Below, piece by piece: positions 53,038-62,537 of a stretch of 64,000 nt of DNA (the stretch's first letter is position 1; the number at the start of each line of letters is the position of its first letter). The position numbers and the translations under genes are program-made. This stretch comes from Deinococcus metalli (lineage in GTDB: Bacteria; Deinococcota; Deinococci; Deinococcales; Deinococcaceae). The notes below the pieces were generated by a model. That model was not told the DNA's origin. It saw nothing but the letters and a program-made list of their open reading frames with translations, and searched no databases. The DNA lies in assembly GCF_014201805.1 (NCBI RefSeq), contig NZ_JACHFK010000010.1, positions 1 to 64,000 of the forward strand, written 5' to 3'.

Positions 53038-53952
53038 TCAGCGCCGGTCGATCTTGCCGTCGAGGGGATCGACGGCATCCTTGACGGCGTCGACGCCCCG
53101 GTCCAGGGCCGTGCGCCTCTCGCCCGAGGTCGTCTGGCCGTCCATGACCACGTCGCCGGTCTTGGTGACGTCGAGCACTTCGCGGCCCACGGTATCGCTG
53201 AGCGTCTGCTGCTCGGTCACGGTGCGCTTGCCGATCTCCACTTCCTCGGTGACGAAGGCCTGCTTGTTCACCTGGGCCGTTTCTGCTTCCAGGTCCACAC
53301 GCACCGTTTCGCTGGCGTCACCCAGGCGAACCGTGCCATCCACCGGACGCGGCTCGCTCACGGGCGTGCGCTCGATCACGAGCTCCTCGTGCTCCAGGCC
53401 CACGTTGACGTTCTCGGTGCGGGTCTCGACGCGCTTGCCGATCTCCACGCTGCCCGCCACCGCGCGCTGCTTGTTCACCTGCAGACGCTCTTCGAGCAGT
53501 TGCAGCCGTTGCGGCGTCTTGAAGTAGGTGTCGTTCGCGTCCTGATCGCGGTAGTCGTACTGGCCGCCGGGCATGCTCACCATGGGGACCGTCTCGGTGC
53601 TGCCCCGCAGCACCCGCTCGTCCGCCACCTGGGAGTCGTACGTGTACTCCTGCCCCTCGCGGTATTCGCTCATGGCCTTGACCTGATCCTTGGTCATGGA
53701 GTCGATGTACACGGCGTCGCCCTCGAAGCGGGCCAGCCCGACCGGGACGAGCACTTCTTTGGCCGTGAACCAGCTGCCGACGTCCAGGATCAGGTAGCGG
53801 AGCTTGCCGCCATCCTCCGTCAGGGCGCCGCGCACGGTGCCGACCTTGTCGTTGCCGGCATACGCGGGCAGGCCGGTCGGGTCGAACACGTCACCGCCGA
53901 GGTCGTAGTTGTGGTCGCGGACAAGCTGGGACAAAGGAATCAAGTTCGCCAT
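53038..53952 (-). CDS. PRC-barrel and YsnF/AvaK (DUF2382) stress protein
   Basis: A 304-residue protein starting [11 protein letters not shown] (AGGAG 7 nt upstream; a longer frame is rejected as non-coding). A PRC-barrel occupies about residues 1-95 ([37 protein letters not shown]), then a linker, then DUF2382 repeats about 140-270 ([35 protein letters not shown]... and a second copy after 200). Function is unproven; the family is commonly linked to desiccation or oxidative stress. Confidence 0.85.
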   Translation of the reverse strand: MANLIPLSQLVRDHNYDLGGDVFDPTGLPAYAGNDKVGTVRGALTEDGGKLRYLILDVGSWFTAKEVLVPVGLARFEGDAVYIDSMTKDQVKAMSEYREGQEYTYDSQVADERVLRGSTETVPMVSMPGGQYDYRDQDANDTYFKTPQRLQLLEERLQVNKQRAVAGSVEIGKRVETRTENVNVGLEHEELVIERTPVSEPRPVDGTVRLGDASETVRVDLEAETAQVNKQAFVTEEVEIGKRTVTEQQTLSDTVGREVLDVTKTGDVVMDGQTTSGERRTALDRGVDAVKDAVDPLDGKIDRR

Positions 53953-54341
53953 CCGAGTGCTCCTTGTTCTGGTGGAGGGTTGAGCCCCCCGAACGGGTGA
54001 AGTCTGCGCTCGGCAATGAAAACGTTCCCATGACATCCGTGAAGACGACTCGGCAGGCCTTCAGAGATCAAGGGGTGCTTCAGGCTCATGAACAAATAGG
54101 TGAAGGTTACAATTCGGCCCGGACTGAGCGTTGTCGGCTTCACCAAGACTTATCCTCGGCTCACTCATAACGTGTCCAGGGCCAGCGGCCGTTCACCGTG
54201 TCAGACCACGATGGAAATGGAGTGCTCTCGAGCGCTCCACAGAAGCAGCACCAGAACGGCGCGGCGCCACAGTCCCGTTCGTGACCAGAAGCGGCGTCAC
54301 GTGCGGTTCGGGGGCCTCGCTTCATAGGTGCACTTGTCCGG
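53953..54341. other. Intergenic stretch, no feature recognised
   Basis: About 390 bp upstream of the stress-protein pair and downstream of a small leftward gene. It should hold the promoter of the pair; I see no consensus box I can defend. Confidence 0.5.
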
Positions 54342-54644
54342 TCACTCACTGCGGCCGATCACGAGCATTGGCGTCGCCGCCGCAATCTCCTGCTCGCCGA
54401 GGGCGTCCGCGCCGTCCTGGATGCCGAAGCCCGTAACCGCTGTCTTCGCCACGGCGAACACAGGCGCCGACAGCTGCTCGCCGCTGGTCGTGGTGATCTG
54501 CGCGTCCTTGAGCAGCACCAAGTTGTACGGCACGAGCCCGGACTTGCGGACCAGGGCATCGGCTTCTGGATCGTTGCGGTTGACCAGCACGCCGGTGATC
54601 ACCGCTCCATCGACCATCAGGACTGTTCGTCTCGCGGGATCCAT
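54342..54644 (-). CDS. Small hypothetical protein (100 aa)
   Basis: A 100-residue protein (MDPARRTVLMVDGAVITGVLVNRNDPEADALVRKSGLVP) with a compact alternating beta pattern and no signal or membrane segment; likely a small barrel. TACGCT lies 5 nt before the ATG, compatible with a leaderless start. No family recognised. Confidence 0.6.
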   Translation of the reverse strand: MDPARRTVLMVDGAVITGVLVNRNDPEADALVRKSGLVPYNLVLLKDAQITTTSGEQLSAPVFAVAKTAVTGFGIQDGADALGEQEIAAATPMLVIGRSE

Positions 54645-54801
54645 GCTCCAGCGTACGCGCGGATCTGGACTCCGCCGAACGAATAAGGACCATGAACCTC
54701 ACTGGTCACCAGACAGACGCCTGAGCACGCGTTCACTCCTAACCCATCCCACCCAGAACTCCGACGTCAGGGCGCAGGTGAGCGTCCGTCTGTTGTGTGC
54801 G

Positions 54802-55020
54802 TCAGAGACGTGCACCGAGCCTGTGGCGCACAAGCTCAGGGAGCTTCATGCCCATCTCCAGGGTCAAGGTGTCTCCGCGGGGCGTCTCTACCGCCCAGTG
54901 CGCCCGGTGTTGCCACGTCGACGTGTCGTGATGGCGCGCCCAGGCAACCCGGTGCATCCGCAGGAACGCCTCGACTAAGGCGGCGCCGGGAACGACGCAC
55001 GGTTCTGCTTCGGTGGTCAT
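54802..55020 (-). CDS. Small hypothetical protein (72 aa)
   Basis: From ATG 55020 the frame reads MTTEAEPCVVPGAALVEAFLRMHRVAWARHHDTSTWQHRAHWAVETPRGD, with natural composition; the further upstream part of the frame does not look coding. No RBS or -10 box is clear and no family is recognised. Confidence 0.4.
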   Translation of the reverse strand: MTTEAEPCVVPGAALVEAFLRMHRVAWARHHDTSTWQHRAHWAVETPRGDTLTLEMGMKLPELVRHRLGARL

Positions 55021-55190
55021 ACTCGCGGCGGACAGCTCTGTGCGATCAGACCATAGGCGGCACACCACATGAGGAGGAGGGCGACTGTGGTGGATGAACA
55101 GGCCGTGCGGCGGCTGCACCATTACTGTGGCTGCGGCGCAGATTGAGGACATCGCGGCACGTTCGCGCCTGAAGTGCAGACCGTCGTCCC

Positions 55191-55619
55191 TTACCCTGGC
55201 CAGTGCGCGGTACGAGCCTCGAGCCAGAAGCTGACGAAGGCATCGATCTGCTGCACGAAGTGTCCAAAGTCAATCTGCTTGGTCATGAACGAACTCGCGT
55301 GCAGAGAGTACGCCTGCTCGACGTCTCCGGCGTGGCTGGAACTGCTGAGGATGACGACAGGAATGACGCCCAACCGCGTGTCCGCCTTGAGTGCGGCGAG
55401 GACGTCGAAGCCGGACATACCGGGCATGTTCAGGTCAAGCAGGATCACGTCCGGCAGCGTGGTGTCCGGCTTGTGCAGAAATTCCAGGGCGCGGGCGCCG
55501 GTCGCACAGGTATCGACGATGACCTGCTCATCATGCGTGTCGAAGACTTCGCGGGCGAGTTCGCGGTCGGCTGCCCCGTCGTCCACGAGCAGAACACGGA
55601 GGGGGCGTCGGATCGTCAT
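55191..55619 (-). CDS. Single-domain response regulator (CheY/Rcp1-like)
   Basis: A 142-residue receiver domain: VLLVDDGAAD with the acidic pair (Asp13-Asp14), phospho-acceptor Asp62 in VILLDLNMPG, switch Ser in VVILSSSSHAGD and the conserved Lys in SSFMTKQIDF. There is no output domain. The C-terminal helix VQQIDAFVSFWLEA is longer than in CheY, as in regulators paired with phytochrome-like kinases (Rcp1). I start it at ATG 55619, as homologues begin just before the first strand; a 16-residue longer start at 55667 is possible. The GAF/PAS kinase at 48829 is a candidate partner. Confidence 0.85.
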   Translation of the reverse strand: MTIRRPLRVLLVDDGAADRELAREVFDTHDEQVIVDTCATGARALEFLHKPDTTLPDVILLDLNMPGMSGFDVLAALKADTRLGVIPVVILSSSSHAGDVEQAYSLHASSFMTKQIDFGHFVQQIDAFVSFWLEARTAHWPG

Positions 55620-55667
55620 GTCAGGGAAAGCGGCCGGCACACGCCAGCATCCACGACATAGCTTCAT

Positions 55668-56661
55668 CAGGTGTTAATCGCTGTCACATTTGCTGTAGAG
55701 GGACGTGAGGAGGCTGTGGTTGGACCAATGGTCGTCACCGTGCCACCGGCAGGTCTCCTGCGATTCTGGAGACCTGCCGGACCCCGCAGTACACCCGTTC
55801 CACGGGCTTCAGGGGGTTGTGTGGGCAAGCACACGCGCAACGCGTGAAGCAGGACGCTGAGGGGAACCAGCGGCGATACCGTTTCCAGGCACTCAAAGCT
55901 TGAGCCACGTGCGTCACGGCGGTCTCACTGTGCCCGGTCGTGAGGTCCTCAGAGAAGCTGGCATGGCAAAGCCTATGACGGTGTGGCGGCGAGTCGCCTG
56001 ACGTCCAGTGCGCCAGGGACGACTGGCGCATCTCCCGGCATCCGTATCACAGCGGCGTGGGTCTATCAGCGTGTCCCCCGCGCGAGGCCTGGGTGTCCGG
56101 GTGCCGCGCCAGTTCAGGTCAACGTTCAGTCTCGGTGCCGAACGTCAGCATCCTGTGCACGGGTCGCCACCTACATTTGCCATGGGTTGGGGCTTTGTTC
56201 GGGCAACTCCCCCTCCGGGCCACAGCCGACTCCGCCCTCTCGGGCCACTCTGTCCCGCATATCAGGACATCAAAATGCGGGTGTCGAAGCTGTGCTGGTC
56301 ACTGACGCGCCCACACTGCCGCCCCCAAGGCGATTGTGATGTCGAGTGGATTCTCCCACTGTGACGGCGTTCTGTAGAGCTGCATAGAGCGTGGGCTGCC
56401 GTGAGCGCGTGTGCAGGAGGCACGGGTCGGGAGCTGGCGCTGCGGTCGGGAGGTGCCTGAAGCCGCGCCGCAGTGCCAGGCGTGATCGACCTGACCCGGG
56501 ATATCGTGTGGCTCGAGTCCACCTGACAACTGGCGTCCTGGCTTCAGGCACCTGGCACGAACCCGGCCCCGGGCATTCCGGGCCGCGTGTCCGATCACGA
56601 CCTCAGTGATGTCCTCCTCGCCGCCCATCCTGCCGCCTCACGCCTTCCCAGGAGACCAGCC
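55668..56661. other. Gene-poor stretch before the amino-acid transporter unit
   Basis: About 1 kb without a frame of convincing composition. Several 70-118 codon frames overlap here on both strands, which is what GC-rich non-coding DNA gives. No repeat, insertion sequence or clear promoter recognised. Confidence 0.5.
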
Positions 56662-57447
56662 ATGACCAGCCTCACCAGCTCAGTTCGCCGCGCTTTCCTC
56701 GCCGCTCTGTTCAGCGCGTCCGTCGCCCACGCCGAGGGCACCCTGAACGTCGGCGCGAACGTCGGCAACGTGCCGTGGGAGTTTCAGGATGCCAGCGGCG
56801 CCACGGTGGGCTTCGAGATCGAGCTCGTGAACCAGATCGCCAAGAACCTCGGGAAGTCCGTCAACGTGGTCAACACGCCCTTCAACGGGCTGTTCGCTGC
56901 CGTGCAGTCCGGCCGCATCGACCTGGCCATTTCGAGCATCACGATCACCAAGAAGCGTCTGGAGACCGTGGCGTTCGCGCAGCCCTACTACGACTCGGAT
57001 CAGTCCCTGACCGTCAAGGCGGGCTCGCCGCTCAAGTCCATGGCCGACTTCAAGGGTAAGACCGTCGGCGTCGACACCGGCTCGACCGGCGCGATGTGGG
57101 CCACGACGCACCTGGCGGAGTACGGCTACACCATCCGCGAGTACGTCGGCCTGAACGCTGCGATGCTCGACCTCAAGAACGGCCGGATCGACGGCTACAT
57201 CTCGGATATCCCTGCCCTGCAGTACTACGCCAAGACCACCGGCGGCGTCGCGGTCATCCAGCGGCTCAAGACGGGTGAGCAGTACAGCATCATGTTCGCG
57301 AAGAACAACGACCTGGCCAAACAGTTCAACGCCCAGATCGACATGATGAAGCGCAGCGGGTACCTCGCGGCGCTGCACAAGAAGTGGTTCGGCGCCGCGC
57401 CGGAAAAGACGACCTCGACCGTCACCGTGCTGCCGATGCCCAAGTGA
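56662..57447 (+). CDS. Amino-acid-type ABC transporter binding protein (family 3)
   Basis: A 261-residue solute-binding protein with a signal peptide ending near residue 24 (AFLAALFSASVAHA). Family 3 landmarks are GATVGFEIELVNQIAKNLGKSV, FAAVQSGRIDLAISSITITKKR, FAQPYYDSDQSLTVK, GKTVGVDTGSTG, and a C-terminal SGYLAALHKKWFG. GGAG lies before the ATG. The ligand is likely a polar amino acid or a derivative such as an N-carbamoyl or hydantoin compound, given the dihydropyrimidinase downstream. Confidence 0.92.
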   Translation: MTSLTSSVRRAFLAALFSASVAHAEGTLNVGANVGNVPWEFQDASGATVGFEIELVNQIAKNLGKSVNVVNTPFNGLFAAVQSGRIDLAISSITITKKRLETVAFAQPYYDSDQSLTVKAGSPLKSMADFKGKTVGVDTGSTGAMWATTHLAEYGYTIREYVGLNAAMLDLKNGRIDGYISDIPALQYYAKTTGGVAVIQRLKTGEQYSIMFAKNNDLAKQFNAQIDMMKRSGYLAALHKKWFGAAPEKTTSTVTVLPMPK

Positions 57448-57553
57448 ACGCGACGACCCGCTGACGCCGTGAACGGGCGCTGCCCTGCCGGTGAAAGCGC
57501 CGCGGGGCGGCGCCCGCTGCCTGTCAACCGTGCCTCTGGGAGGCGCCCAGTCC

Positions 57554-58228
57554 ATGGACCTGATCACCACCTTCTTCAATGTTCCTATTCTCCGTGACGC
57601 CCTGCCGGCCCTGCTCCACGGTCTGGGGCTGACCATCAGCCTGGGCCTCGTGAGCGCCGTCTTCGGGACGGCCCTCGGCATGGTGGTGGCCCTGCTGGGG
57701 CTGTACACGGCCCCGCCCGTGCGCGCCGCCGTGCGCGTGTACATCGACGTCCTGCGCTCCATGCCGCTGCTGGTGTTCATGGTGCTGATCTACTACGCCC
57801 TGCCGTTCGTGAAGGTGCTGCTGCCGGCCTTCACCTCGGCCGTCCTGGCCATCGGCCTGATTGCCTCCGCGTACGTGGCCGAGATCGTCCGGTCCGGCAT
57901 CGAGGCCATCCCGCGCGGACAGTTCGAGGCGGCGCGCTCGCTCGGGCTGAGCCAGTGGCAGACCATGGCCACGGTGATCCTGCCGCAGGCCCTCAAGATC
58001 GTGGTTCCGCCGCTCACCGGCAACGCGGTGTCCATCATGAAGGACACCGCGACCGCCTCGGTCGTCGCGCTGCCGGAACTGCTTCAGCAGGCCACCTCCC
58101 GCCAGGCGCTCGCCGCCAACCCCACCCCGCTCATCGGCGCGGCGCTGATCTACGTGCTGATGCTCTTCCCCCTCGTCCGGCTGGTCAGCCGCTTCGAGCG
58201 CACGTCCCGCGTCAAGTCGCGGGTCTGA
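57554..58228 (+). CDS. Amino-acid-type ABC transporter permease (HisM/GlnP type)
   Basis: A 224-residue permease beginning MDLITTFFNVPILRDALPALLHGLGLTISLGL. It has the PAAT-family DVLRSMPLLVFMVLIYYALP and the EAA loop GQFEAARSLGLSQWQTMATVILPQALKIVVPP. GGGAGG lies 10 nt before the ATG. No ATPase gene follows, unlike most operons of this type, so an ATPase is borrowed from elsewhere. It probably forms a homodimer. Confidence 0.92.
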   Translation: MDLITTFFNVPILRDALPALLHGLGLTISLGLVSAVFGTALGMVVALLGLYTAPPVRAAVRVYIDVLRSMPLLVFMVLIYYALPFVKVLLPAFTSAVLAIGLIASAYVAEIVRSGIEAIPRGQFEAARSLGLSQWQTMATVILPQALKIVVPPLTGNAVSIMKDTATASVVALPELLQQATSRQALAANPTPLIGAALIYVLMLFPLVRLVSRFERTSRVKSRV

Positions 58229-58261
58229 CGTGCGTCCATCCCGCGCGTTCCAAGGATTCCC

Positions 58262-59509
58262 ATGACCACCACTGACATCACCGCCCTGACGCCCCACTTG
58301 GAGTTCGTCCGCTCCCAGTTCCCTGCCCTGTCGGGGCCGTGGACGTTTCTCGACAACGCGGGCGGATCGCAGGTGCTCACCGGCGTGGCCGACCGCGTGC
58401 GCGACTACCTCCTGCAGACCAGCGTCCAGCTCGGGGCCACCTACGCCGTGTCGCAGGAGGCGGCGGCCCGGGTTGCCGACGGCACGCGCGCCGCCGCCGA
58501 ACTCATCAACGCCGCCGACCCACGTGAAGTGGTGCTGGGGTCCAGCGCCACCCAGCTCATCGCGAACTTCGCCCAGTCCTATGGGGCCACGCTCACCGAG
58601 GGGGACGAGGTCATCGTGACGTCCACCGACCATGAGGCCAACATCGGCGCGTGGATGCGGGCGCGCGGCGCCGTCGTGCGGGTGTGGCGTCCCCGGCCCG
58701 ACACCCTCGAGCTGCACCTCGACGACCTGGGCGCCCTCATGACCGGTCGCACCCGTCTGGTCTGCGTGACACACGCGTCGAACATCCTGGGCAGGATCAA
58801 CCCCGTGGCCCGGATCGCGGAGCGTGTCCACGCGGGCGGGGCCCAGATCTTTGTGGACGGCGTGGCGTACGCGCCGCACCGGCTGGTCGACGTGCAGGCG
58901 CTGGACGTGGATTTCTACATGTTCAGCTTCTACAAGGTCTTTGGCCCGCACATCTCGCTGCTCTACGGCAAACTGGATCATCTGCTGGCGCTGCCGAACA
59001 TCAACCACACGTTCGTCGGCGAGCAGGCCATCCCCTACAAACTTCAGCCGGGCAACGTGAACTACGAGCTCACGTACAGCCTGCGGGCCATCACCGACTA
59101 TCTCGAGCAGCTCGGCGGGCGTGTCCAGGCAGGAGCCACCGGCCGGGGCGCCATGGTGGCCGCCTACGCCGCCATCGCCGACCACGAAGCCATGCTCGCT
59201 GGCCTGCTGCTCACCTTCCTCCGGAGCAAAGCCCGGGTCCGGGTCATCGGTCCGGCCACGGCCGATCCCGCCGTGCGGGTGGCCACCATCAGCTTCGTGG
59301 TCGAGGGGCGCCGCTCCTCCGAGTTTCCCCGCGCGCTCGACGACCACCACGTTGCCGTGCGCTACGGCAACTTCTATGCCCGGCGCCTCATGGACGAGCT
59401 CGCCCTCGATCCCGATGAGGGCGTCATCCGGGTCTCGATGGCCCACTACAACACGGTGCAGGACGTGGACCGTCTGATCGGGCACCTCGACACCATCGGC
59501 CTCGACTGA
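58262..59509 (+). CDS. Class V aminotransferase-fold PLP enzyme (cysteine desulfurase-like)
   Basis: A 415-residue fold-type I PLP enzyme. The N-terminus reads FPALSGPWTFLDNAGGSQ, then THASNILG and VDGVAYAPHRLVDVQALDVDFYMFSFYKVFGPH, where Lys225 is the PLP lysine. The sequence is of the CsdA/isopenicillin N epimerase-like branch. Without the extended active-site Cys loop I cannot say that it is a true desulfurase; racemisation or beta-lyase action on an amino acid is possible. It lies 33 bp after the permease and 17 bp before the dihydropyrimidinase. Confidence 0.85.
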   Translation: MTTTDITALTPHLEFVRSQFPALSGPWTFLDNAGGSQVLTGVADRVRDYLLQTSVQLGATYAVSQEAAARVADGTRAAAELINAADPREVVLGSSATQLIANFAQSYGATLTEGDEVIVTSTDHEANIGAWMRARGAVVRVWRPRPDTLELHLDDLGALMTGRTRLVCVTHASNILGRINPVARIAERVHAGGAQIFVDGVAYAPHRLVDVQALDVDFYMFSFYKVFGPHISLLYGKLDHLLALPNINHTFVGEQAIPYKLQPGNVNYELTYSLRAITDYLEQLGGRVQAGATGRGAMVAAYAAIADHEAMLAGLLLTFLRSKARVRVIGPATADPAVRVATISFVVEGRRSSEFPRALDDHHVAVRYGNFYARRLMDELALDPDEGVIRVSMAHYNTVQDVDRLIGHLDTIGLD

Positions 59510-59526
59510 GCCACAGGAGGAACGCC

Positions 59527-60903
59527 ATGAGCACAGTGATCGTGGGCGGAACGGTCGTGACGGCCGAAGGCACCTACCGCGCGGACGTGCGGGTCGACAG
59601 CGGCGTCATCAGCGCGGTGGGGCTCGACCTGGCCGGCCCTGCAGACACCGTGATCGATGCGGCCGGCCGGCACGTTCTGCCGGGCGGCATCGACGTGCAT
59701 ACCCACCTCTCCATGCCGTCCTTCGGCACCGAGACCTGCGACGACTTTTACACCGGCCACCTGGCGGCGGCCATGGGCGGGACGACGTCGCACGTCGATT
59801 TCTGTATCCAGCCGCACGGCGCGTCCCTGGCCGCCGCGCTCGACCTCTGGCATGCCAAGGCGGCCGAGCGCGCACTCATTGATTACGGCTTCCACGTCGC
59901 GGTCACCGACCCGCGTCCCGAGGTCATCGACGAGATTGCGACGCTGCCGGACCTCGGCGTGACGTCCATCAAGGTGTTCATGGCGTACCGCGGCACGCTC
60001 CAGGTCGACGACGCGGCCCTGTTCAGCTGCCTGGAACGGGCACGGGATGCCGGCGTCCTGACTCTGGTGCACGCGGAAAACGGGGACGCCATCGAGCACC
60101 TGATGGCCGGGGCGATCCGGCGGGGGGAGACCGCGCCGAAGTACCACGCCCTGACGCGTCCCCCCCAGCTCGAGAGTGAGGCGACTGGGCGCGCCGCTGC
60201 TATGGCCGAGGTGCTGGGCGCGCCGCTCTACGTCGTGCATGTCAGCTGCCGCGGCGCGCTCGACCGGGTCAGGGATGCCCAGTCGCGCGGCGCACCAGTC
60301 ACGGCGGAGACCTGCACCCACTACCTGTTCTTCACGGCGGACGATCTCGACCGTTCCGGGTTTGAGGGGGCCAAGTTCGTGTGCAGCCCGCCGCTGCGTG
60401 AGGTGGCCGACCAGGACGCCCTGTGGGCCGCGCTGCGCGACGGCACCCTGAGCGTGGTGAGCACCGACCACTGCCCCTTCCGCTACGACACGCAGAAGGT
60501 GCTGGGCGAGGGCAACTTCACGAAGATCCCGAATGGCGTACCCGGCATCGAGGAACGCATGATGGTGCTCCACCATGCCGGCGTGAACGGCGGGCGCATC
60601 ACGCTGCAGCAGTTCGTCTCGCTGACGGCCACCGCGCCCGCCCGCCGCTTCGGGCTGGGTGGAGTCAAGGGCAGCGTCGCTGTCGGGAGTGACGCTGACC
60701 TGGTGCTGTGGGATCTGGCGCGCGAGCACACCATCACGGCGGCCACCAACCACGGCGCCATGGACTACAGCCTCTACGAGGGCATGCGGGTCCGGGGAAT
60801 GCCGGTGATGACCCTGCGCAGGGGAGAGGTCATCGTGGACAACGGCCGGCTGGTCGCGGCGCCGGGGAGTGGGCAGTTCATGCGGCGCCGAACGGGAGGG
60901 TAA
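59527..60903 (+). CDS. Dihydropyrimidinase/hydantoinase-family amidohydrolase
   Basis: A 458-residue cyclic amidohydrolase with a binuclear metal site. HTH in GIDVHTHLSMP (His58, His60), carbamylated Lys149 in SIKVFMAYRG, further His in LVHAEN and VVHVSC, and Asp in VVSTDHCPF. It opens hydantoin or dihydropyrimidine rings. GGAGG precedes the ATG. It is the last gene of the transporter-PLP enzyme-hydrolase unit; the sequence FKGP/IPNGVPGIEERM loop is the family substrate loop. N-carbamoylase is absent. Confidence 0.9.
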   Translation: MSTVIVGGTVVTAEGTYRADVRVDSGVISAVGLDLAGPADTVIDAAGRHVLPGGIDVHTHLSMPSFGTETCDDFYTGHLAAAMGGTTSHVDFCIQPHGASLAAALDLWHAKAAERALIDYGFHVAVTDPRPEVIDEIATLPDLGVTSIKVFMAYRGTLQVDDAALFSCLERARDAGVLTLVHAENGDAIEHLMAGAIRRGETAPKYHALTRPPQLESEATGRAAAMAEVLGAPLYVVHVSCRGALDRVRDAQSRGAPVTAETCTHYLFFTADDLDRSGFEGAKFVCSPPLREVADQDALWAALRDGTLSVVSTDHCPFRYDTQKVLGEGNFTKIPNGVPGIEERMMVLHHAGVNGGRITLQQFVSLTATAPARRFGLGGVKGSVAVGSDADLVLWDLAREHTITAATNHGAMDYSLYEGMRVRGMPVMTLRRGEVIVDNGRLVAAPGSGQFMRRRTGG

Positions 60904-61523
60904 AGCCCGGGGCCTTCTGCTCACGGGCACCGTCTTGCAGCGGGAGCGGCCGCGTTACGAACAGGCCTTCATCTGGGCGCTGTGTCCGGTGGGTTCACGT
61001 TGTCACGTCCGCATCCTGAAGACTCGGCGGGGTGGCTTCAGCCCGCACCGTCAGCGGCATCCGGACCGTGTGGTGCGGCGCGGACGTGCTGGGCCAGCCG
61101 CTGAACCTGAGCCATGACCCGGCTGTCCGGCCGCAGGTCGTTCAGCGTCAAGAACGCCCGGTGCAGGGCCGCGCACGTCCGCTCCGGTTCCGCATGGCCG
61201 GCAGGTCAGCCGGCGTCGAGGCGGCGCGTCCGGCTGTCAGCGCGCTGCGCCGTGTCCCCGGCCACCTCGCACAGGCCGTTGACCAGATGCGTGGTCTCGT
61301 CGGCCCAGGGCCGGTCACGTCGCGCGGCACGCCGAGTGGGCTGACGCGGGCGGGTCGTGCGGCCCGGCCGCTGGGCACCCACGGTCCCAGGATGCGGCAG
61401 GGGAAGCCCGGCAAAAGCCAGACCGGCATGGACCGCGTGATTGACCACATGGTCACCGTCCCCGGACGTCCGGTCTCCCAGCAGACGGCCCGTGCTCTAG
61501 AGGTCAGCAGGACGGTGTTCCCC
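60904..61523. other. Intergenic stretch with a decayed leftward frame
   Basis: 620 bp between convergent genes. It holds the pseudogene noted at 61038-61448 and no clear terminator. Nothing else recognised. Confidence 0.5.
61038..61448 (-). pseudogene. Possible decayed gene with an in-frame stop, unknown family
   Basis: Two leftward segments lie in one frame, separated by a single TGA at 61206-61208. The first ends WADETTHLVNGLCEVAGDTAQ...RRLDAG; the second continues PAGHAEPERTCAALHRAFLTLNDLRPDSRVMAQVQRLAQHV. Together they read as an alpha-helical protein of about 135 residues. The smooth continuation across the stop suggests a nonsense mutation. No family recognised. Confidence 0.35.
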
Positions 61524-62537
61524 TCAGCGGGGTTCGCGGCGCGCGAAGACGCCGCTGGCGACCAGGATGATCGCGCCGATGACGAGTTTCTGGTACGTGC
61601 TCGGCACACCCATCAGCACCAGGTTGTTCTTGATCAGGACGATCAGGATCACGCCCAGGATCGTCCCGGTCACGCTGCCACGCCCGCCGGTGACGCGCGC
61701 TCCGCCGAGCACGACGGCGGCGATCACATCGAGCTCCTGCCCGACGAGGTCGAAGGGGTTGGCGAGGCGGTTTTGCGTGCCGTGGAGCAGCCCACCCAGG
61801 CCCGCGAGCAGGCCGGCGTAGCCGAACACGAACAGCGTCACGCGCCGCACTGGGATGCCGAGCCGCTCGGCGATGGAGATGCTGCCGCCCACGGCGTACG
61901 CCGCGCGGCCCAGCAGTGTGCGGCTGAGGATGTACTGCGTGAGGAGTGCCGCGCCCACCAGGAACAGGAACGTGACGGGCAGCGAGACGTTCGTGCCGTC
62001 GGCCGTCTGGAATTTGGTGATGTTCAGCCGCGCGAAGTTGTCCATGGCAGCCGGGATGTTCATGATGTGCGCCGTGCCGATGAACGCGAGCAAAAAGCCC
62101 CGGTACAGGTACTGCGTGCCGATGGTGACGATCAAGCTGGGCACGCTGAAGCGGTACACCATGAAGCCGTTGGCGAGCCCCAGGGCCAGCCCGATCAGCA
62201 GGCACAGCCCGATCAGCACCGGGTACGGCGCCGTGGGCCACACACCAAGGGTCAGCTTGGTCGTGCCGTACAGCGCGAAAACCGCGATCGCCGTGAACGA
62301 CACGTCGATGCCCCCCGCCGCGAGCACCAGCAGCACGCCCAGCGCGAAGATGCCGGGAATCACGCACGCGCGCAGCACGTCGAAGAGCGTCTTGACGGTG
62401 AGGAATTCCGGTGACAGGGCCGTGAGCGCCGCGCAGAACAGCGCGATCAGTCCCAGGGTGACGACCTCGGGCCGGCCGAGCCACGTCCGCCACGCGGGCG
62501 GTGCGCCGGCCGGGGTGGAAGGGCGGGTGAGGCTCAC
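61524..62537 (-). CDS. CUT2 sugar ABC transporter permease (RbsC/XylH type)
   Basis: A 337-residue permease with 8-10 membrane segments: SPEFLTVKTLFDVLRACVIPGIFALGVLLVLAAGGIDVSF near the N-terminus, FSVPSLIVTIGTQYLYRG, GRAAYAVGGSISIAERLGIPVRRV, and the C-terminal LDVIAAVVLGGARVTGGRGSVTGTILG, the classical RbsC signature. The GTG start overlaps the ATPase stop (GTGA). With the ATPase it imports a monosaccharide such as ribose, xylose or a modified pentose; the binding protein lies beyond the window, if present. Confidence 0.92.
   Translation of the reverse strand: MSLTRPSTPAGAPPAWRTWLGRPEVVTLGLIALFCAALTALSPEFLTVKTLFDVLRACVIPGIFALGVLLVLAAGGIDVSFTAIAVFALYGTTKLTLGVWPTAPYPVLIGLCLLIGLALGLANGFMVYRFSVPSLIVTIGTQYLYRGFLLAFIGTAHIMNIPAAMDNFARLNITKFQTADGTNVSLPVTFLFLVGAALLTQYILSRTLLGRAAYAVGGSISIAERLGIPVRRVTLFVFGYAGLLAGLGGLLHGTQNRLANPFDLVGQELDVIAAVVLGGARVTGGRGSVTGTILGVILIVLIKNNLVLMGVPSTYQKLVIGAIILVASGVFARREPR

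Noticed and set aside
55735..56031. A 98-codon leftward frame that might be a transposase fragment
   Set aside because: No transposase motif, no terminal inverted repeats and a Cys/His/Arg-rich composition typical of non-coding frames.
57524..59485. A 653-codon leftward frame across the permease and aminotransferase genes
   Set aside because: Antisense to two genes with catalytic motifs; low-complexity His/Asp/Gly/Arg composition and no domain.
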